DNA from: DASQPE01 sp041488455
Lineage (GTDB): Bacteria > Gemmatimonadota > Gemmatimonadetes > Gemmatimonadales > GWC2-71-9
Assembly: GCA_041488455.1 (NCBI GenBank)
Contig: JBGPPG010000002.1
Location: 12,056-76,055, forward strand
DNA: 64,000 nucleotides
Direction of reading: 5' to 3'
Part shown: in pieces, positions 51,524 through 60,963 of the stretch
Layout of the letters: every line of letters starts with the position of its first letter
How positions within the stretch are numbered: position 1 is the stretch's first letter
Program-made: the position numbers and the translations under genes
The notes under the pieces: generated by a model
Told to the model about the DNA's origin: nothing
Databases searched by the model: none
Seen by the model: the letters and a program-made list of their open reading frames with translations, nothing else

Positions 51524-52789
51524 TCAGCTCTTCGGCTCGAGCCCCGCCGCCCGGCGACACGGTTCCGCATAGGCCGGCTCCACCGCCGCGCACAGCGTCC
51601 GGCGCTCTGCGGAAGACGCGAAGTTGGTCAGCACGCCCGCGGTCGTCCGGTAGCACGCTTCCTTCCAGCCGGCCGGTGACGCCGCGCAGAACCGCACCGC
51701 CCGCCCCCCGGACCAGTCCATCTGTACCAGCGCGCGAGCCGCACCGGCGGCGCAATCCTGGCCAAGCTCAGGCCGGCCCCGCCCGCATTGCTCGATGATC
51801 CACCCGTCATCGCGTTGGAGCAGCCCTGTGACCTGGAACCCGACGCTCTCATAGCAGAGCCCCACGCGGCCGCCGGGCGCCTGATCGCAGGTGCGCAACG
51901 CCGCTGCCGCCTCGAAGTTCCGGGACCGAAGGATGACGAATCCCTGAAAGACCCAACACTCTGCCCCGTAGGGATCCTCAAATCGGTCGCACGGGCTGTA
52001 GGGATCCTTCGGGTCGATCGCGAGCTGATGCCCCGAACCCAAGGCGTGGCCCGCATGGCTTCCGTGGTCCACGCCGGCATGATGGGCGTGCCCGCCCGCG
52101 CCATCGAGTTTCGATTCCCCCAACGCCGAGTTGATCGCCTCCATGAACGCACCGGAATAGCACGGTCCCGCACGGCCTCCGGACAAGCCGTCGCAGTCGT
52201 GGAGCGCCGCCTCGAGATCGAAACCCGTCGCGCCAAGCACCCCGTGGCCCAAGCCGTGGATGCACTCGTGCACCGGGCCCGGCCGCTCCTCGCTCCCCGC
52301 CCCGAGGCACATACGCTCGAGCTCCGCCATATCGACCCGGCCCCGTGTCTGCACCGCGGCCTCGACGACCCCGTGAAAGCAGCCGGAGGCGAAGTCGGAC
52401 CGGCACTGCCGGATCACCGATGCATCACCACCGTTCGCCGCGACCGCCATTCGGCCCAGGGCGTGGGCCAGCTGATGCCCGCCCCGCAGCACCGTGCTGT
52501 CCTCGGCGGCGGCCCGATCGAGTGCATCCAGTGCTGCCGGCAGGCCGTCCCGCTGGAGCGCGCCGAACGCTGCCGCAACGCGGAGGTCGCTCGCCGTGGG
52601 CCGGGTCCAGTCGATCGCACCCGGCTGGTGCCCGGCGGCGGCAGCTCGCCCCGGTGTGAGCCGGCGGCTCAGGAGCGCGCCGACCAGCGCCCCGTCAGCG
52701 AAGAGCAACAGGGCGATGAAACCGAGGAACCATTGGCGACGCCGCCCCAGTGACGTCCCGCTATGGGCTTCGTTTGGGGGGCTAGTCAC
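51524..52789 (-). CDS. Secreted or membrane-anchored protein with eight Cys-pair repeats
   Basis: 421 residues, not recognised. An N-terminal anchor (QWFLGFIALLLFADGALVG, 20-38) precedes a region with 16 cysteines in eight pairs: 129/137, 161/176, 199/210, 267/278, 301/312, 335/346, 368/379 and 400/411. Six pairs are exactly 11 apart; repeats recur every 32-38 residues. A His-rich insert (about 233-254, seven His) splits repeat 3. The second Cys is usually followed by aromatic residue and Gly. It likely forms disulfide-linked helical repeats in the periplasm. GTG start. Confidence 0.75.
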   Translation of the reverse strand: MTSPPNEAHSGTSLGRRRQWFLGFIALLLFADGALVGALLSRRLTPGRAAAAGHQPGAIDWTRPTASDLRVAAAFGALQRDGLPAALDALDRAAAEDSTVLRGGHQLAHALGRMAVAANGGDASVIRQCRSDFASGCFHGVVEAAVQTRGRVDMAELERMCLGAGSEERPGPVHECIHGLGHGVLGATGFDLEAALHDCDGLSGGRAGPCYSGAFMEAINSALGESKLDGAGGHAHHAGVDHGSHAGHALGSGHQLAIDPKDPYSPCDRFEDPYGAECWVFQGFVILRSRNFEAAAALRTCDQAPGGRVGLCYESVGFQVTGLLQRDDGWIIEQCGRGRPELGQDCAAGAARALVQMDWSGGRAVRFCAASPAGWKEACYRTTAGVLTNFASSAERRTLCAAVEPAYAEPCRRAAGLEPKS

Positions 52790-53044
52790 AGGCGGATCCC
52801 AACGCTGCCATTAATAGTATACGTGACTACTACTATCGAAAGAGACATGGCCCATCGTGGGTTGAGGCGTGTCCCGACCCGTGCCGATCGCTCCCCGCCC
52901 GCCAAGCCGCTGACTGGAAACGGGTTATCAGGATGGCGGCAAGCCAGGTCGAAAATCACTAAGCGACCACACCTGTAACTTATTGATAAACATTGCGTTA
53001 TATTTGCTTGACTTCGCTAGTACCGCCCGGGTAATTCCGCTGTC
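52790..53044. promoter_or_regulatory. AT-richer divergent intergenic region
   Basis: 255 bp between the Cys-repeat gene and the oligopeptidase gene, notably richer in A and T than the rest of the window. On the minus strand TATACT (52816-52821) lies 27 bases before the GTG of the Cys-repeat gene and could be its -10 box. On the plus strand TTGACT (53008-53013), 18 bp, TAATTC (53032-53037) lies right before the ATG at 53045, which would make a leaderless transcript. Both are weak. Confidence 0.35.
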
Positions 53045-55177
53045 ATGCACGAGAAACCCGTTTCTGCCGACCGCCTCCGCCGCCTTCCCTCAGGCTCAGC
53101 TGCCGCCCTGAGTCTGCCAGTTCCGAGCCGCCACCGGCCCCAGCTGGCGGCCGACCCGGAGCCACCCCGTGCGCGGCCCGTCTCCTGGTTCGAGCAGCGG
53201 CACCAGGACGTCCGGGAAGACGAATTCCACTGGCTCCGGAACCGCTGGGATCCATCGGTGCTCACCTACCTCGGGGCCGAGAACGCCTACGCGGACGCCG
53301 CGATGGTGCACACCCAGCCGCTCCAGGAGCAGCTGTACCGGGAGCTGATCGGACGGACCGAGGAGACCGACACCTCGGTCCCGGAGCCGCTGGACGAATG
53401 GCTCTACTATACGCGCGTCGAACCCGGCCGGCAGTATCCCGTCCATTGCCGCAAACGCGGACTGGACGCCCCGGAGCAGTTGCTGCTCGACCTCAACCAG
53501 CTCGCCGCAGGTCACCCGCACCTTCGCCTCGGCGCGAGCGAGCCGAGCCCCGATCACCGCTATCTCGCCTTCGCGGTGGACTTCTCCGGCGATGAGTCCC
53601 ACACCCTCTTCATCCGTGACCTCGCCACCGGTGAGCTCTTGCCGCAGCGCATCGGGAGCGCTGCGCCCTCGCTGGCCTGGGCCGACGACGGCTCTCTCTT
53701 CTACGTGGTGGTGGACGAAGCCCGGCGGCCCTGCGCGTTGCTCCGGCACCGTCCTGGCACCGACCCCGCGGATGACGTCCAGGTGTACGCCGAGGCAGAC
53801 GAGGCGTTCGTTCTCGACGTGGCGCGGAGCCGGAGCCGCCGCTGGATCTTCCTCGAGAGCGCGAGCGGCACCACTACCGAAATCCGGGGTATCCGGACCG
53901 ACCGGCCGGAGGTCGACCCGGTCGTGCTGCTGCCGCGCCAGGCCGGCGTGGAGTACGCGATCGCACACCGAGCGGATCGCTTCTACATCCTCACGAACCG
54001 GGACGCGGAGAACTTCCGCGTCGTCGAGGCTCCGGAGGCCGAGCCTCACTGCTGGCGCGAGCTGCTGCCGCACCGCCCTGCGGTGAAGCTCGACGCGATC
54101 GACGCCTTCCGGGACCATCTGGCGGTCTGGGAGCGGGAGGACGGTCTGCCGCGGGTTCGAATCGTGGAGCTTGCGAGCGGGGCGGAGCACCGGATCGAGC
54201 TTCCCGAACCCGCGTACACCATCCACCGCGCGGCCAACCCGGAGTTCGCCACCTCCGTGCTGCGGCTCGCCTACGCGTCGCTGGTGACACCGTTCACTGT
54301 CGCTGACTACGACATGACCACCCGCGCGCTCGATATCCGCAAGCGGACCCCCGTTCGCGGCTACGATCCCTCGCGGTACCTCGCGGAACATCTCACCGCC
54401 ACGGCGCCGGACGGCACGGCGGTGCCCGTGTCGCTGGTCTACCGCTGGCCCTTCCCGCTCGACGGGAGCCGGCCCGCGCTGCTGCTGGGGTACGGAGCGT
54501 ACGGCGCCTCGTTCGACGCCGCGTTCTCACCCCACTTCCTGAGCCTGCTCGACCGGGGCTTCGTCGTGGCGATCGCGCACGTGCGAGGGGGCGAGGAGCT
54601 GGGCCGGCGCTGGTACGAGGGCGGACGGCTGCTCCAGAAGCGGAACAGTTTCACCGATTTTATCGCAGCGGCAGAGCATCTGATCGCGGAGGGCTACACG
54701 GCCGTGGACCGGCTCGCGATCAACGGAGCGAGCGCGGGTGGGCTCCTGATGGGCGCGGTGACGAACCTCCGCCCCGACCTCTTTCACGCGGTCGTGGCGG
54801 AGGTGCCATTCATGGACGTGCTGAACACGATGCTCGACCCGTCCCTGCCGCTCACCGTCCCGGAGTACGAGGAGTGGGGTGATCCGGCAGATCCGGCGGC
54901 GTATGCCTATATGCGGTCCTATTCACCCTACGACAACATCGAGAGCAAGGCGTACCCGCACATGCTGCTCACGGCCGGGCTCAACGATCCCCGCGTGGCC
55001 TACTGGGAGCCGGCCAAATGGACCGCCCGCCTCCGCGCCCGCAAGACCGACCGCAACCGGCTCCTGCTCCGTACCAACCTGGGCGCCGGCCACGCCGGCG
55101 CCTCGGGCCGCTACGACGCGCTGCGCGAAGTGGCCTTCAAATACGCTTTCATCCTGGACGTGCTGGGACTCGACTGA
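53045..55177 (+). CDS. ptrB: Oligopeptidase B, prolyl oligopeptidase family S9A
   Basis: 710 residues: a seven-blade propeller (about 60-450) and an alpha/beta-hydrolase domain. The nucleophile is Ser563 in NGASAGGLLMG, Asp648 is in GLNDPRV and His683 is in GAGHAG. It cleaves short peptides after basic residues in the cytoplasm. The first 40 residues are Pro/Arg-rich and not conserved, so the start may lie further in. Confidence 0.93.
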   Translation: MHEKPVSADRLRRLPSGSAAALSLPVPSRHRPQLAADPEPPRARPVSWFEQRHQDVREDEFHWLRNRWDPSVLTYLGAENAYADAAMVHTQPLQEQLYRELIGRTEETDTSVPEPLDEWLYYTRVEPGRQYPVHCRKRGLDAPEQLLLDLNQLAAGHPHLRLGASEPSPDHRYLAFAVDFSGDESHTLFIRDLATGELLPQRIGSAAPSLAWADDGSLFYVVVDEARRPCALLRHRPGTDPADDVQVYAEADEAFVLDVARSRSRRWIFLESASGTTTEIRGIRTDRPEVDPVVLLPRQAGVEYAIAHRADRFYILTNRDAENFRVVEAPEAEPHCWRELLPHRPAVKLDAIDAFRDHLAVWEREDGLPRVRIVELASGAEHRIELPEPAYTIHRAANPEFATSVLRLAYASLVTPFTVADYDMTTRALDIRKRTPVRGYDPSRYLAEHLTATAPDGTAVPVSLVYRWPFPLDGSRPALLLGYGAYGASFDAAFSPHFLSLLDRGFVVAIAHVRGGEELGRRWYEGGRLLQKRNSFTDFIAAAEHLIAEGYTAVDRLAINGASAGGLLMGAVTNLRPDLFHAVVAEVPFMDVLNTMLDPSLPLTVPEYEEWGDPADPAAYAYMRSYSPYDNIESKAYPHMLLTAGLNDPRVAYWEPAKWTARLRARKTDRNRLLLRTNLGAGHAGASGRYDALREVAFKYAFILDVLGLD

Positions 55178-55181
55178 GCCG

Positions 55182-55625
55182 TCAGCGGCCGATTGCCCGC
55201 CGCTGGGGCACCGAGGCGGCGCCCAGCTGCTCCATCATGCCGAGCGTGTCCCAGTTCACCCAGGTCTCCACGATGCGTCCGCCGGCGATCCGATGGATCG
55301 AGATGCCGGTGACCCGGACCTGCCGTCCGTTGGGCGGCAAGCCGCGCAGCGCACCGCGGTGGGTGCCCTGACCGGTCCACCGGGTGATGACCCGGTCGCC
55401 GGCGGCGAGCATTTCGTCGATGGCGAAGCGCAAATCGGGGAAGGCCCGCCGATACATCTTGGCGAGCTGCTTCACCCCTTCCGGGCCCGGAGGGACTTCA
55501 GGGCTGACGGGATCGTGATTGACGTAGTCGGGAGAGTAGAGCTCGTCCGCCGTGTCGAGGTTGCCGTTGTTCCAGATGTCGTCGAAGCTACGGCGCGCGA
55601 GCGCCAATATGGATTCAGTGAGCAT
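55182..55625 (-). CDS. SnoaL-like ester cyclase family protein
   Basis: 147 residues of the SnoaL/NTF2-like fold: FDDIWNNGNLDTADELYSPDYVNHDP, FPDLRFAIDEMLAAGDRV, then TGISIHRIAGGRIVETW (quoted in parts). The family includes polyketide cyclases and many uncharacterised proteins. It follows the AraC-type regulator gene on the same strand with GAGG 6 bases before the ATG at 55625, and ends 4 bp from the oligopeptidase gene. Confidence 0.87.
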   Translation of the reverse strand: MLTESILALARRSFDDIWNNGNLDTADELYSPDYVNHDPVSPEVPPGPEGVKQLAKMYRRAFPDLRFAIDEMLAAGDRVITRWTGQGTHRGALRGLPPNGRQVRVTGISIHRIAGGRIVETWVNWDTLGMMEQLGAASVPQRRAIGR

Positions 55626-55646
55626 GAACACCTCGTTAGAGCCATT

Positions 55647-56420
55647 CTAGGCCGCCCTCACCCCCGCCCGTCCCAGCCACCGGTCGAGGAGACCTTCCCA
55701 GCCGAGGGTCTGGCGGATTTCGCCGGGCCGCGCGCCGAAGAGGCGCACCGCCTGGCGGCTGAGTGACGAGTGGTCGCTGTACCCGCACTCCACCGCGATC
55801 GTGAGCAGCGACGTTTGCCGCTCCCGCTGCAGGCGCAGGGCCGCGTACACCGCGTGGGCGGCGGCGAGCCATGCACCCGGTCCGGGCAGCTCAGCGCGCT
55901 GGAACCAGTTCCGCACGGTCCGCTCGGGCCGGCCCAGGGCCTGGAGTAATCCGTGGAGCCGGGGGTACGCCGGCGCCTGCCGGAAGATGTCCACGATGAG
56001 GCCGCGGAGCATCGGCGGGGGCGCCACGCCGCGCACCGTCAGCCAGTCTTCCAGCTCGTGCGTGAGGCTTGCGGGGTCGGTGAGCACCGCCTGGAGCGTC
56101 TCCCGCGGCGGCGCGTCGTCGCCCAGCACAGCGCGGATATGAAGCGGCGCCGCGAGCCGGGCCGCCTCGTGCGGATCCACGCCGGTAGCGCCGCGCACCC
56201 GGAGCACCACCGGTGCGGCGGGGAAGCGGACGCGGAGCCTGGGCGCGAGCGCCGCGACGTCACTCCATCCGTCGTGCCCCGCCAGCTCGATGGCCAGCAC
56301 GGAGCCGAGCGGAAGATCGGGCGCGTGGAGCGCATCGAGGTTCGCCACCTCCTCGAAACGCGCATAGGGAGGCGTGAGACGGAAGACGGTCGGGGTCGGC
56401 CCGGTGTGCGCATCCTGCAT
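55647..56420 (-). CDS. AraC-type transcriptional regulator
   Basis: 257 residues. The C-terminus has two helix-turn-helix units of the AraC type (TSLLTIAVECGYSDHSSLSRQAVRLFG followed by RPGEIRQTLG, quoted in parts). The N-terminal domain is not an arabinose-binding cupin and was not recognised; it is Ala/Pro/Arg rich. It may control the SnoaL-like gene 21 bp downstream and its divergent neighbour. Confidence 0.8.
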   Translation of the reverse strand: MQDAHTGPTPTVFRLTPPYARFEEVANLDALHAPDLPLGSVLAIELAGHDGWSDVAALAPRLRVRFPAAPVVLRVRGATGVDPHEAARLAAPLHIRAVLGDDAPPRETLQAVLTDPASLTHELEDWLTVRGVAPPPMLRGLIVDIFRQAPAYPRLHGLLQALGRPERTVRNWFQRAELPGPGAWLAAAHAVYAALRLQRERQTSLLTIAVECGYSDHSSLSRQAVRLFGARPGEIRQTLGWEGLLDRWLGRAGVRAA

Positions 56421-56507
56421 GGCGGCCGGTCCAGCGGAGGGCTGCGTGCACGTTAGCGCCGGAATCGGACGATGGCTAGTAGGGAGCGCCCGACTAGCTT
56501 AAGGACT

Positions 56508-57107
56508 ATGCCCGCCGACCAACCCATCCGCCGGCTCTGTGTCTTCGCCGGATCCAACTCGGGCACCCGCCCCGAATACGTCACCGCCGCGCGCGCCCTG
56601 GGCGAGGTGATCGCCGCCGAAGGACTCGATCTGGTGTACGGGGGCTCGACCGTGGGACTCATGGGCGAGCTCGCGGCCTCCGTGCTGGAGCACGGCGGCC
56701 ACGTGTTCGGCGTCACCGTCACCACCCTCCGCGACCGGGAGCCGCCCAACACCGACATCCCCGATCTCATCGTCGTCGGCTCCATGCACCAGCGGAAATC
56801 GCAGATGGCGGACATGTCGGACGCATTCATCGCGCTGCCCGGCGGGCTTGGTGCGCTGGAGCAGTTCCTCGAGATCGTGACCTGGGCGCAGCTCGGGTTG
56901 CACTCGAAGCCCTGTGGGATGCTGAATACAGCGGGCTACTTCGACGAGCTGGATCGTTTCCTCGACCACGCGGTGCGAGAGGGGTTCATCACGGAGCAGA
57001 ACCGGGAGGGACTGCTGCTCGACGACGACCCGACGCGGCTCGTGGCACGGCTTCGCGCTCACCAGCCGGGTGAGAGCGAGCAGTGGATCGGGAGAACGAA
57101 CCGCTAG
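56508..57107 (+). CDS. LOG-family protein (TIGR00730 type)
   Basis: 199 residues of the LOG/lysine-decarboxylase-like Rossmann family: VFAGSNSGTRPEY, GLVYGGSTVGLMG-like (YGGSTVGLMG) and MHQRKSQM. The signature PGGxGTxxE is PGGLGALEQ here, so Thr is Ala but Glu is kept. Family members include cytokinin-riboside monophosphate phosphoribohydrolases; here it is more likely a nucleotide hydrolase. ATG at 56508 with AAGGA upstream. Confidence 0.9.
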   Translation: MPADQPIRRLCVFAGSNSGTRPEYVTAARALGEVIAAEGLDLVYGGSTVGLMGELAASVLEHGGHVFGVTVTTLRDREPPNTDIPDLIVVGSMHQRKSQMADMSDAFIALPGGLGALEQFLEIVTWAQLGLHSKPCGMLNTAGYFDELDRFLDHAVREGFITEQNREGLLLDDDPTRLVARLRAHQPGESEQWIGRTNR

Positions 57108-57397
57108 GAGCCTACCGCGCTACCGGCTGGCCAGCCTGGGCCGGTTTGGGCGGCTTGGGGAATCGGCCGCCGATCGCCAGCGTCATCCCCACCCACACCA
57201 CCGCCGTGTCCACCCGACCGATGGCTTGCTATGGCCCATCGCTTGCGTCAGATTGGTCCGGGTCCGGGGGACGCCGCCCCGCCGTTTCATCAATGAGCGC
57301 AACGGTTTGCGAGATTAGCCGCGCCAGCTGCGGGCACGCCCTGCCGTGGGGGGCGGTCCACGGGCGACGAGTCCGCGCCACAGTGAGGGAGCGATCC
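57108..57397 (+). other. Intergenic region
   Basis: 290 bp. A weak hairpin (ACCGGC 57122-57127 and GCCGGT 57140-57145, then TTT) may end the LOG gene. I see no convincing promoter for the beta-barrel gene. Confidence 0.4.
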
Positions 57398-58057
57398 ATG
57401 AAGAGAGCGCCGGTCCTGCTGGCCCTGCTTGCGCTGCCCGCCGTCCCCCTTGCGGCGCAGGTCTCGGTCGACTTCACGCCGCGCCTCGGGGTCTACGTCC
57501 CGCTCAAGGATCTCACCGTGGGGACCGACGCCACCACAGGCCTCGCCCTGACCCGCCGAGCCGAGACCAAGTTCACGATCGGCGGCCGTCTGGGCGTCTG
57601 GGTGGCTCCGGCCTTCGGCTTCGAGGGCGTCGTGGACTACAACCGCAGCGGGGTCTCTTCCACTCTCGGAGGACTCCCGAATCCTCCCACCCTGAGCTCG
57701 CATTTCTTCTCGACCAGCGGCCGGGCCATGATCCGATTGGGTGCCGGCAGCGGTGTCGCGATGATCCTGAGCGGGGGCGTCGGCCTGGTTGACCGCGGCG
57801 GCGATTTCATCAACGGCGCCAACCCGCCGCTCACTACGCTCAATGGTCGGACCGACATCGCGCCCGCCGCGGGCGTAGCGTTCCTCGTCCGGCTCAGCAG
57901 CACCTGGGCGGCGCGGATCGACGTCGACGGAATCTCCTACCGGGCCGAGTACTCCAACGCGATCCTCGGCTCGACCGGCACGCAGCGGCAGTACGATCTG
58001 CTGATCACGTTCGGCTTCACCGGACCCGTCAAGAACTACGGCACCCCGGGCGAGTAG
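57398..58057 (+). CDS. Outer-membrane beta-barrel protein
   Basis: 219 residues with a signal peptide (MKRAPVLLALLALPAVPLAAQ) and about eight alternating beta strands: VSVDFTPRLGVYVPL, FTIGGRLGVWVAPAFGFEG, YDLLITFGFTG. Small barrel of the OmpA/OMP_b-brl type. Function not known. GAGGGAG lies 7 bases before the ATG. Confidence 0.82.
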   Translation: MKRAPVLLALLALPAVPLAAQVSVDFTPRLGVYVPLKDLTVGTDATTGLALTRRAETKFTIGGRLGVWVAPAFGFEGVVDYNRSGVSSTLGGLPNPPTLSSHFFSTSGRAMIRLGAGSGVAMILSGGVGLVDRGGDFINGANPPLTTLNGRTDIAPAAGVAFLVRLSSTWAARIDVDGISYRAEYSNAILGSTGTQRQYDLLITFGFTGPVKNYGTPGE

Positions 58058-58072
58058 GAGCCGGCGCGCGGG

Positions 58073-58078
58073 TATATT
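58073..58078 (+). promoter_or_regulatory. Possible -10 box
   Basis: TATATT 9 bases before the ATG at 58088, in otherwise GC-rich sequence, with no -35 hexamer. It may be an internal promoter for the fumarylacetoacetase pair. Confidence 0.3.
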
Positions 58079-58087
58079 TCCCGCGCC

Positions 58088-58965
58088 ATGCGCTCGATCC
58101 ACACACTGCTCCACGGGCTGATCGACTACGCCGGCCTGTTTCCGCCCGCCCAGCTGGACATGGCCGGGGCGGTCGCGGGTTACTCGTCGTATCGGGCCGG
58201 CCCCTACTGCTGGGCGCTCGGACGCTTCGTCATCCCGGTCGCCCGGCTCGCGGAATTCGCGTCGGCCGCCGCTCCCTGCCTCCCCGCCGCCGGCACACCC
58301 TGGAAGCTCGCCGCCCTCGCGGGGGCCGATCTGCCCGCCGACCTCGTCGCGATCACCGCATTCAATAGTCGCCTGACGGGCCGCGCGCTCGTGGACACGA
58401 TCGAGCTGAAGGCGGGAACACCGGACGCGATCGCCGGGGCGCTCGCCGCGGTGGACGCCCGGCTCGACGCGTACGTCGAGATTCCGATCGCCGACGACCC
58501 CGCTCTGCTCGTGGCCGCATTGGCGCGGCACGGCGGCCGCGGCAAGGTGCGCACGGGCGGAGTCACACCGGATGCGTTCCCGGCCCCGGCCGACCTGCTC
58601 CGGTTCCTTCGGCGGTCGCGTGAAGCCGGCGTGCCGTTCAAGGCCACGGCCGGACTGCACCATCCGCTGCGGGGCGCGTACCGCCTCACCTACGCGCCGG
58701 ACAGCCCGTGCGCCACGATGTTCGGGTTCCTCAACCTGTTCCTCGCAGCCGCGTTCCTGGACCACGGCCTTGGCTACGCCGAGGGGTTGGCGCTGCTGGA
58801 AGAGACCTCGGCGGACAGCCTCCGGTTCGAGGAGGAGGGCGTGACCTGGCGCTCCCACCGCCTCGACGACGCCGAGCTGCGCCATGCGCGCCGCCGGAGC
58901 GCCCTCGCCTTCGGCTCCTGCTCGTTCACGGAGCCGATCGACGACCTTCAGGCCCTCAGGCTCCT

Positions 58966-58969
<4 letters not shown>
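58088..58969 (+). CDS. Conserved protein coupled to fumarylacetoacetase
   Basis: 293 residues, no assigned function. The start HGLIDYAGLFPPAQL and the later GKVRTGG, VPFKATAGLHHPL suggest a TIM-barrel-like enzyme with conserved Lys/His. The gene overlaps fahA by 4 nt (GTGA), so a role in or beside tyrosine breakdown is likely but not shown. Confidence 0.75.
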
Positions 58970-60294
<1,325 letters not shown>

Positions 60295-60363
60295 GGCACA
60301 AGGATTGCCAGTTGCGTGAAGCCAGGAAGGCGGCTGGCGCTAACCCCCGCGAGGTCAACGAGT

Positions 60364-60963
60364 ATGCTGCGATACCTCTATCTCGCCGGTGGCGCCTATC
60401 TGGCGATCTGCATCGCGGCGCTCCTGCTCCGGACCCCGGCGCCCACGCCGGCGCCGAGACCCGCCCATAGCGGCGGCGGTGCGATCGCGGTCCCGAGCGG
60501 CGAGGGCGACGGCGCATCCTGGTACGCCAGGATGAAGCCCTACTGCAACTCCGTCGAAGTCGAGACGGCCCAGCAGCACTCCCCCGCACCCGACACACCC
60601 GACGGGCTCGGCTATAGCGCCGCGTGCTACGCGCTCGCCGGCCGGATCGACCAGGCCCGGGCCGCGATCGAGCGGCTCTCCTCGGGCCAGCGCTCCTATG
60701 CGGCCGGGATCGTATTCAACGTCGGCCATCCCGTGGCCGATGCGGGCGACGATAAGTCCGCGGGCCCCATCATGGAGCTCGTGATCGAGTACCAGCCCGA
60801 GAACTACATGGCGCTCTACCACGCCGGCATGTCCGAGTACGCCCTCGGCCAGCCCGCGCCGGCGACGACGCATCTCAAGCGCTTTCTCGAGCTCTACTCG
60901 AGCCCCGACGGCTGGCGCTCCAATGCGATCGCGGTCCTCGGGCGCCTCTCCTCCGGATCATGA
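60364..60963 (+). CDS. Membrane-anchored TPR-like protein
   Basis: 199 residues: one membrane segment (YLYLAGGAYLAICIAALLL), a Pro/Ala linker and TPR-like helix pairs (AACYALAGRIDQARAAIERL, MALYHAGMSEYALGQPAPATTHLKRFLELY in parts). It overlaps the kinase gene by 4 nt (ATGA), suggesting a shared task. Confidence 0.78.
   Translation: MLRYLYLAGGAYLAICIAALLLRTPAPTPAPRPAHSGGGAIAVPSGEGDGASWYARMKPYCNSVEVETAQQHSPAPDTPDGLGYSAACYALAGRIDQARAAIERLSSGQRSYAAGIVFNVGHPVADAGDDKSAGPIMELVIEYQPENYMALYHAGMSEYALGQPAPATTHLKRFLELYSSPDGWRSNAIAVLGRLSSGS

Noticed and set aside
53008..53037. TTGACT-18-TAATTC as a firm promoter for the oligopeptidase gene
   Set aside because: The -10 box matches only three of six bases and would place the transcript start on the ATG; kept only as a weak note.
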